From Thermodesulfobacteriota bacterium (GTDB lineage: Bacteria > Desulfobacterota > Desulfocorpusculales > Desulfocorpusculum): 7,178 nucleotides of DNA. Shown one piece after another: positions 4,753-7,178 of the stretch. The notes beneath the pieces are model-generated. The model saw nothing but the letters and a program-made list of their open reading frames with translations, had not been told where the DNA came from and did no database searches. The DNA is taken from assembly GCA_028275295.1 (NCBI GenBank), contig JAPWUY010000086.1, positions 1-7,178 of the forward strand, in the 5' to 3' direction. Position 1 is the first letter of the stretch; every line of letters begins with the position of its first letter. The translations under genes were made by a program, and so were the position numbers.

Positions 4753-5544
4753 ATGATCCCCTATCCCGAAATATCCCCTGTGATCTTCTCCATAGGTCCC
4801 TTCCAGCTCAGGTGGTACGGGACCATGTACCTCCTCGGTTTCGCTGTGGGGTACCTCGTGATGAGGAAGCTCACGGGGAAAAGGGAGGGGAAGTTCAAAG
4901 GAGATGCCCTCCTCGATTTCCTGGGATATGTGGCCCTGGGGCTTGTTGTTGGAGGGAGACTGGGATATGTCCTCTTTTACAACCTCGATTATTATCTCCA
5001 AAGGCCCTGGGAGATCGTCGCCCTGTGGAAGGGAGGCCTTTCCTTTCACGGTGGCTTCGTGGGGGTCATCCTCACGGGAATATGGTTTTCGAGACGAAGA
5101 GGCATTCCATTTTACGAGATGGCCGATACGGCCATAATCCCCCTTCCCATAGGGCTCGGGCTGGGCCGTATCGGAAACTTCATAAACGGTGAGCTTTTCG
5201 GAAGACCGACCCGGGTTCCTTGGTGCATGGTCTTCCCCAATGGAGGCCCCCAGTGCAGGCATCCATCCCAGCTTTACGAGGCCTTGCTAGAGGGCCTCGT
5301 GCTCTTCCTGGTTATGTGGACTGTGGGAAAAAGATCCAAACAGCCCGGTGTACCTTTCTGGACCTTCGTGGCCCTTTACGGGGTTGCGAGGTTCTTGGTG
5401 GAGTTCACGAGGGAACCGGATCCCCAGCTGGGACTGATTCTCGGGCCCTTCTCCATGGGACAGGTCCTGAGCATGCCAATGATCTTCCTGGGCGCAGCCA
5501 TGCTCTGGACCTTGAAAAGGAAGGTCGCTGTACCACGACCATGA
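4753..5544 (+). CDS. lgt: Prolipoprotein diacylglyceryl transferase Lgt
   Basis: Lgt is the membrane enzyme that moves a diacylglyceryl group from phosphatidylglycerol to the lipobox cysteine of prolipoproteins, the first step of lipoprotein maturation. The 263-residue protein has the normal family length and about seven membrane segments. Diagnostic features are the opening IPYPEISPVIFSIGP, GLSFHGG (His99), the Lgt signature GLGLGRIGNFINGELFGR (134-151, with Arg139 and Asn142), HPSQLYEALLEG (170-181), and RFLVEFTREPDPQLG with Arg213 and Glu217, which correspond to catalytic or essential residues of the E. coli enzyme. ATG 4753 is chosen because family proteins start just before this PEIDPV-type motif. 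An in-frame TTG at 4732, seven residues earlier and preceded by GAGGAA, is an alternative with a somewhat better ribosome binding site. The gene seems to stand alone, 233 nt after the selenoprotein and 176 nt before the ABC ATPase, both gaps containing promoter-like boxes. Confidence 0.97.
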   Translation: MIPYPEISPVIFSIGPFQLRWYGTMYLLGFAVGYLVMRKLTGKREGKFKGDALLDFLGYVALGLVVGGRLGYVLFYNLDYYLQRPWEIVALWKGGLSFHGGFVGVILTGIWFSRRRGIPFYEMADTAIIPLPIGLGLGRIGNFINGELFGRPTRVPWCMVFPNGGPQCRHPSQLYEALLEGLVLFLVMWTVGKRSKQPGVPFWTFVALYGVARFLVEFTREPDPQLGLILGPFSMGQVLSMPMIFLGAAMLWTLKRKVAVPRP

Positions 5545-5553
5545 CCCCCTCCC

Positions 5554-5584
5554 TTGACACGCTCTCGTAAGATCTTCATATTAT
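5554..5584 (+). promoter_or_regulatory. Sigma70-type promoter of the ABC-2 exporter operon
   Basis: A perfect TTGACA (5554-5559) lies just after the lgt stop. TATTAT (5579-5584, five of six consensus positions) follows with a 19-nt spacer; CATATT at 5577-5582 gives a 17-nt spacer with four of six. Either way transcription would start near 5590, leaving a leader of about 130 nt before the ATPase gene. Confidence 0.55.
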
Positions 5585-5666
5585 TGGACGCACCGCCCTC
5601 ACTTGGCACTTATCGGGAAGTCAAAGACGGGCCTTCCATTGTTTCCAAAGAGGGCAATAGAAGACG

Positions 5667-5694
5667 GCGTGATGCGATCACGCTTTGTGCTTTT
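5667..5694 (+). repeat. Inverted repeat with T-rich flank in the leader of the ABC-2 operon
   Basis: GCGTGAT (5667-5673) and ATCACGC (5677-5683) are perfect 7-bp arms around GCG, followed by TTTGTGCTTTT (5684-5694). It lies between the promoter at 5554-5584 and the ATPase start at 5721. It could be an operator dyad for a dimeric regulator, or a short attenuator/terminator hairpin; the T-run is interrupted, so termination would be weak. It does not match the CRP or FNR spacing. Confidence 0.5.
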
Positions 5695-5720
5695 CAAGGC
5701 CCGGGACGAGGAGGAAGAAG

Positions 5721-6683
5721 ATGATAGAGGTTGATGGGGTAACCAAGTACTACGGGCCTTTTCCCGCCATAAAGGATGTGAGCTTCCGGGTGGAAAAGGG
5801 CGAGATAGTCGGTTTTCTGGGCCCAAACGGGGCCGGGAAGACGACCACCATGAAAATCCTCACCTGCTTTCATCCTCCTACCTTCGGGAAGGCCAAGGTG
5901 GCGGGCTTCGATGTAGTGGAGGATTCCCTGGAAGTGAGAAAGAGGGTGGGATATCTCCCGGAGACCGTTCCCCTCTATACTGACCAGACGGTGAGATCGT
6001 ACCTGAATTTCATAGCCGAGGTTAGGGGGCTGGACAGGTCCCAGAGGAAGAAGCGGGTTGGCGAGGTCATGGAGGAGTGCGGACTCGAGGAGGTCAGGGA
6101 GAAGCTCATAGGGAAGTTATCCAAAGGATACAGGCAGAGGGTCGGAATAGCCCAGGCACTCATACACAAGCCCGAAGTCCTCATCCTGGATGAGCCAACC
6201 ATAGGGTTGGATCCCCGTCAGATCATAGAGATCAGGCACCTCATCAGGGGCCTAGCTGGTGAGAGGACCGTGATAGTGAGCACCCACATCCTCCCAGAGG
6301 TCAGCATGGTGTGCAACAGGGCCCTCATCATAAATCAAGGGAGAATAGTTGCGGCCGACACCCCCGAGAACCTGACAGCCAGGCTCCAGAAGGGGATGAG
6401 GATCCACATCCAAGTGAGAGACAGCGACCCTAGAGAGGTTCAGAGGGTTTTGGAGTCCACCGAAGGTGTGAGCAGGGCGTATGTGGACAAGGAGATATCC
6501 CAAGGGGTCCACCGCTACGTGGTCGAGTCCAGTGACAGGACAGACATAAGGGGAAAGTTGGCCCGCAAGGTAGTGGAGAGGGGATGGGATCTCCTGGAAC
6601 TTCACTCGGTGGAGATGAGCTTGGAGGACATCTTCCTCCAGTTGGTCACGGAGGAGCCCGTAGAGACGGAAACACTCTCGTGA
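5721..6683 (+). CDS. ABC-2 type exporter ATP-binding protein (GldA-like)
   Basis: This 320-residue cytoplasmic ATPase drives the membrane permease encoded next to it. Motifs in order: Walker A GPNGAGKTT (34-42), VGYLPE at 76-81 where the usual Q-loop Gln is Glu, as is common in the GldA-like subfamily, signature LSKGYRQR (133-140), Walker B VLILDEP (153-159), GLD (162-164) and switch His189. After the ATPase core (to about residue 215) comes a ~100-residue C-terminal extension ending SVEMSLEDIFLQLVTEE, a stretch typical of ABC-2 exporters. ATG 5721 is chosen because GAGGAGG lies 6 nt upstream and the protein then begins IEVDGVTKYYG; an ATG at 5685 would add 12 residues without family resemblance. 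The closest named relatives are the Bacteroidota gliding ATPase GldA and its homologues in non-gliding bacteria, where the exported substrate is unknown. Gliding should not be inferred from this gene. Confidence 0.92.
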   Translation: MIEVDGVTKYYGPFPAIKDVSFRVEKGEIVGFLGPNGAGKTTTMKILTCFHPPTFGKAKVAGFDVVEDSLEVRKRVGYLPETVPLYTDQTVRSYLNFIAEVRGLDRSQRKKRVGEVMEECGLEEVREKLIGKLSKGYRQRVGIAQALIHKPEVLILDEPTIGLDPRQIIEIRHLIRGLAGERTVIVSTHILPEVSMVCNRALIINQGRIVAADTPENLTARLQKGMRIHIQVRDSDPREVQRVLESTEGVSRAYVDKEISQGVHRYVVESSDRTDIRGKLARKVVERGWDLLELHSVEMSLEDIFLQLVTEEPVETETLS

Positions 6684-6720
6684 AAACTCGAATCGTTCGA
6701 GCACGAAAATGGAGGCTCAG

Positions 6721-7178
6721 ATGAGGTGGATTGCGATTTACAAAAAGGAACTGAGGTCCTATTTCGCCTCTCCTTTGGCTTACGTAATAGCCTTTGTTTT
6801 CATAGCGATAGTCGGGGTGTGGTGGTTCTTCTGGGATTTTCAAAGATTTGTCATTATAAGCATGCAGGCCGCCCAAAATCCATACTACGCCGAGGCTCTC
6901 AATGTGAACGAGATAGTCATAAGGAACCTGTTCGGCAATCTGGCTTTGGTGATGCTTTTTGGTCTGCCCCTTCTGACCATGAGGCTCTTTGCAGAGGAGA
7001 AGAAGACAGGGACCTATGAGCTCCTTTTCACTCTTCCTCTGAGGGACTGGGAGACCCTCTTGGGCAAGTTCCTGGCCTGTTGGACAGTCTTTCTCCTCAT
7101 GCTTCTCCTCACGGCTGTGTATCCCGTTACCATGGCCCTCCTCACCAATCCAGAACCCATACCGATACTGGTCGGCTA
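6721..7178 (+). CDS. ABC-2 type transporter permease (GldF-like), cut by window edge
   Basis: The first 152 residues of the integral membrane partner of the upstream ATPase are visible; the frame is open to the right edge. Residues 1-15 (MRWIAIYKKELRSYF) are the amphipathic start typical of ABC-2 permeases. Membrane segments follow near 18-37, 72-88 and 117-140. The cytoplasmic stretch after the second segment, RLFAEEKKTGTYELLFTLP (88-106), is the family's coupling-region hallmark, which contacts the ATPase. ATG 6721 is preferred because GGAGG lies 5 nt upstream; an in-frame ATG at 6709 would add four residues but has no ribosome binding site. It begins 37 nt after the ATPase stop, so the two are almost certainly one operon. 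In related loci a GldG-type auxiliary protein often follows, which lies outside this window. Confidence 0.9.
   Translation, partial: MRWIAIYKKELRSYFASPLAYVIAFVFIAIVGVWWFFWDFQRFVIISMQAAQNPYYAEALNVNEIVIRNLFGNLALVMLFGLPLLTMRLFAEEKKTGTYELLFTLPLRDWETLLGKFLACWTVFLLMLLLTAVYPVTMALLTNPEPIPILVG

Noticed and set aside
4441..5262. Long minus-strand frame of 273 codons opposite lgt
   Set aside because: It is the antisense shadow of lgt and the selenoprotein tail, rich in Ser/Pro/Glu/Arg with no recognisable motif.

Overview
The window looks like ordinary bacterial chromosome. Lgt is present, genes are tightly packed with overlapping starts and stops, and there are sigma70-type promoters and a bacterial-type TPP riboswitch. 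Arginine is often coded by AGG/AGA. A ThiS-like/ThiF fusion, a DUF2284 protein and a probable selenoprotein together suggest an anaerobe, for example a Desulfobacterota or clostridial-type lineage. That placement is inference; there is no rRNA or other marker to fix it.

Minus strand, 4134 down to 1: a thiamin/thiazole operon. A promoter (4134-4106) starts transcription at the first base of a TPP riboswitch (4099-4010). The aptamer is followed by an intrinsic terminator hairpin (3954-3922, U-run 3917-3913), and a perfect 9-bp antiterminator links the two. The genes follow with almost no space between them: thiF carrying a ThiS-like N-terminal domain, thiW (substrate-binding S component for the thiazole precursor), a fused two-cassette EcfA ATPase, EcfT, and a DUF2284 cysteine-rich protein that runs off the left edge. 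The likely sense of the operon is that when TPP is scarce, the cell imports thiazole and supports thiazole synthesis. The role of the DUF2284 protein is unknown.

Plus strand, 4165-4542: a short divergent gene. The obvious reading frame of a small thioredoxin-like protein stops at TGA 4433-4435. The same frame continues for 27 more sense codons with family-like sequence (CR-x-Y, PP, I-x-x-AL type tail). A perfect 8-bp hairpin with a GGG loop lies 13 nt after the TGA. I read this as a selenoprotein with Sec at residue 74 and an in-frame bacterial SECIS element. It is the most interesting object in the window.

Plus strand, 4686-5544: lgt (prolipoprotein diacylglyceryl transferase), preceded by a 9-bp direct repeat and a possible promoter. 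Plus strand, 5554-7178: a promoter, an inverted repeat, then an ABC-2 export system of the GldA/GldF type: a complete ATPase and the first ~152 residues of its permease, cut by the right edge.

The only stretch above 300 bases without a gene is 3874-4213, which is filled by the riboswitch leader and two divergent promoters. The gaps 4520-4752 and 5545-5720 hold only the small sites listed. I saw no tRNA, rRNA, CRISPR or insertion sequence.
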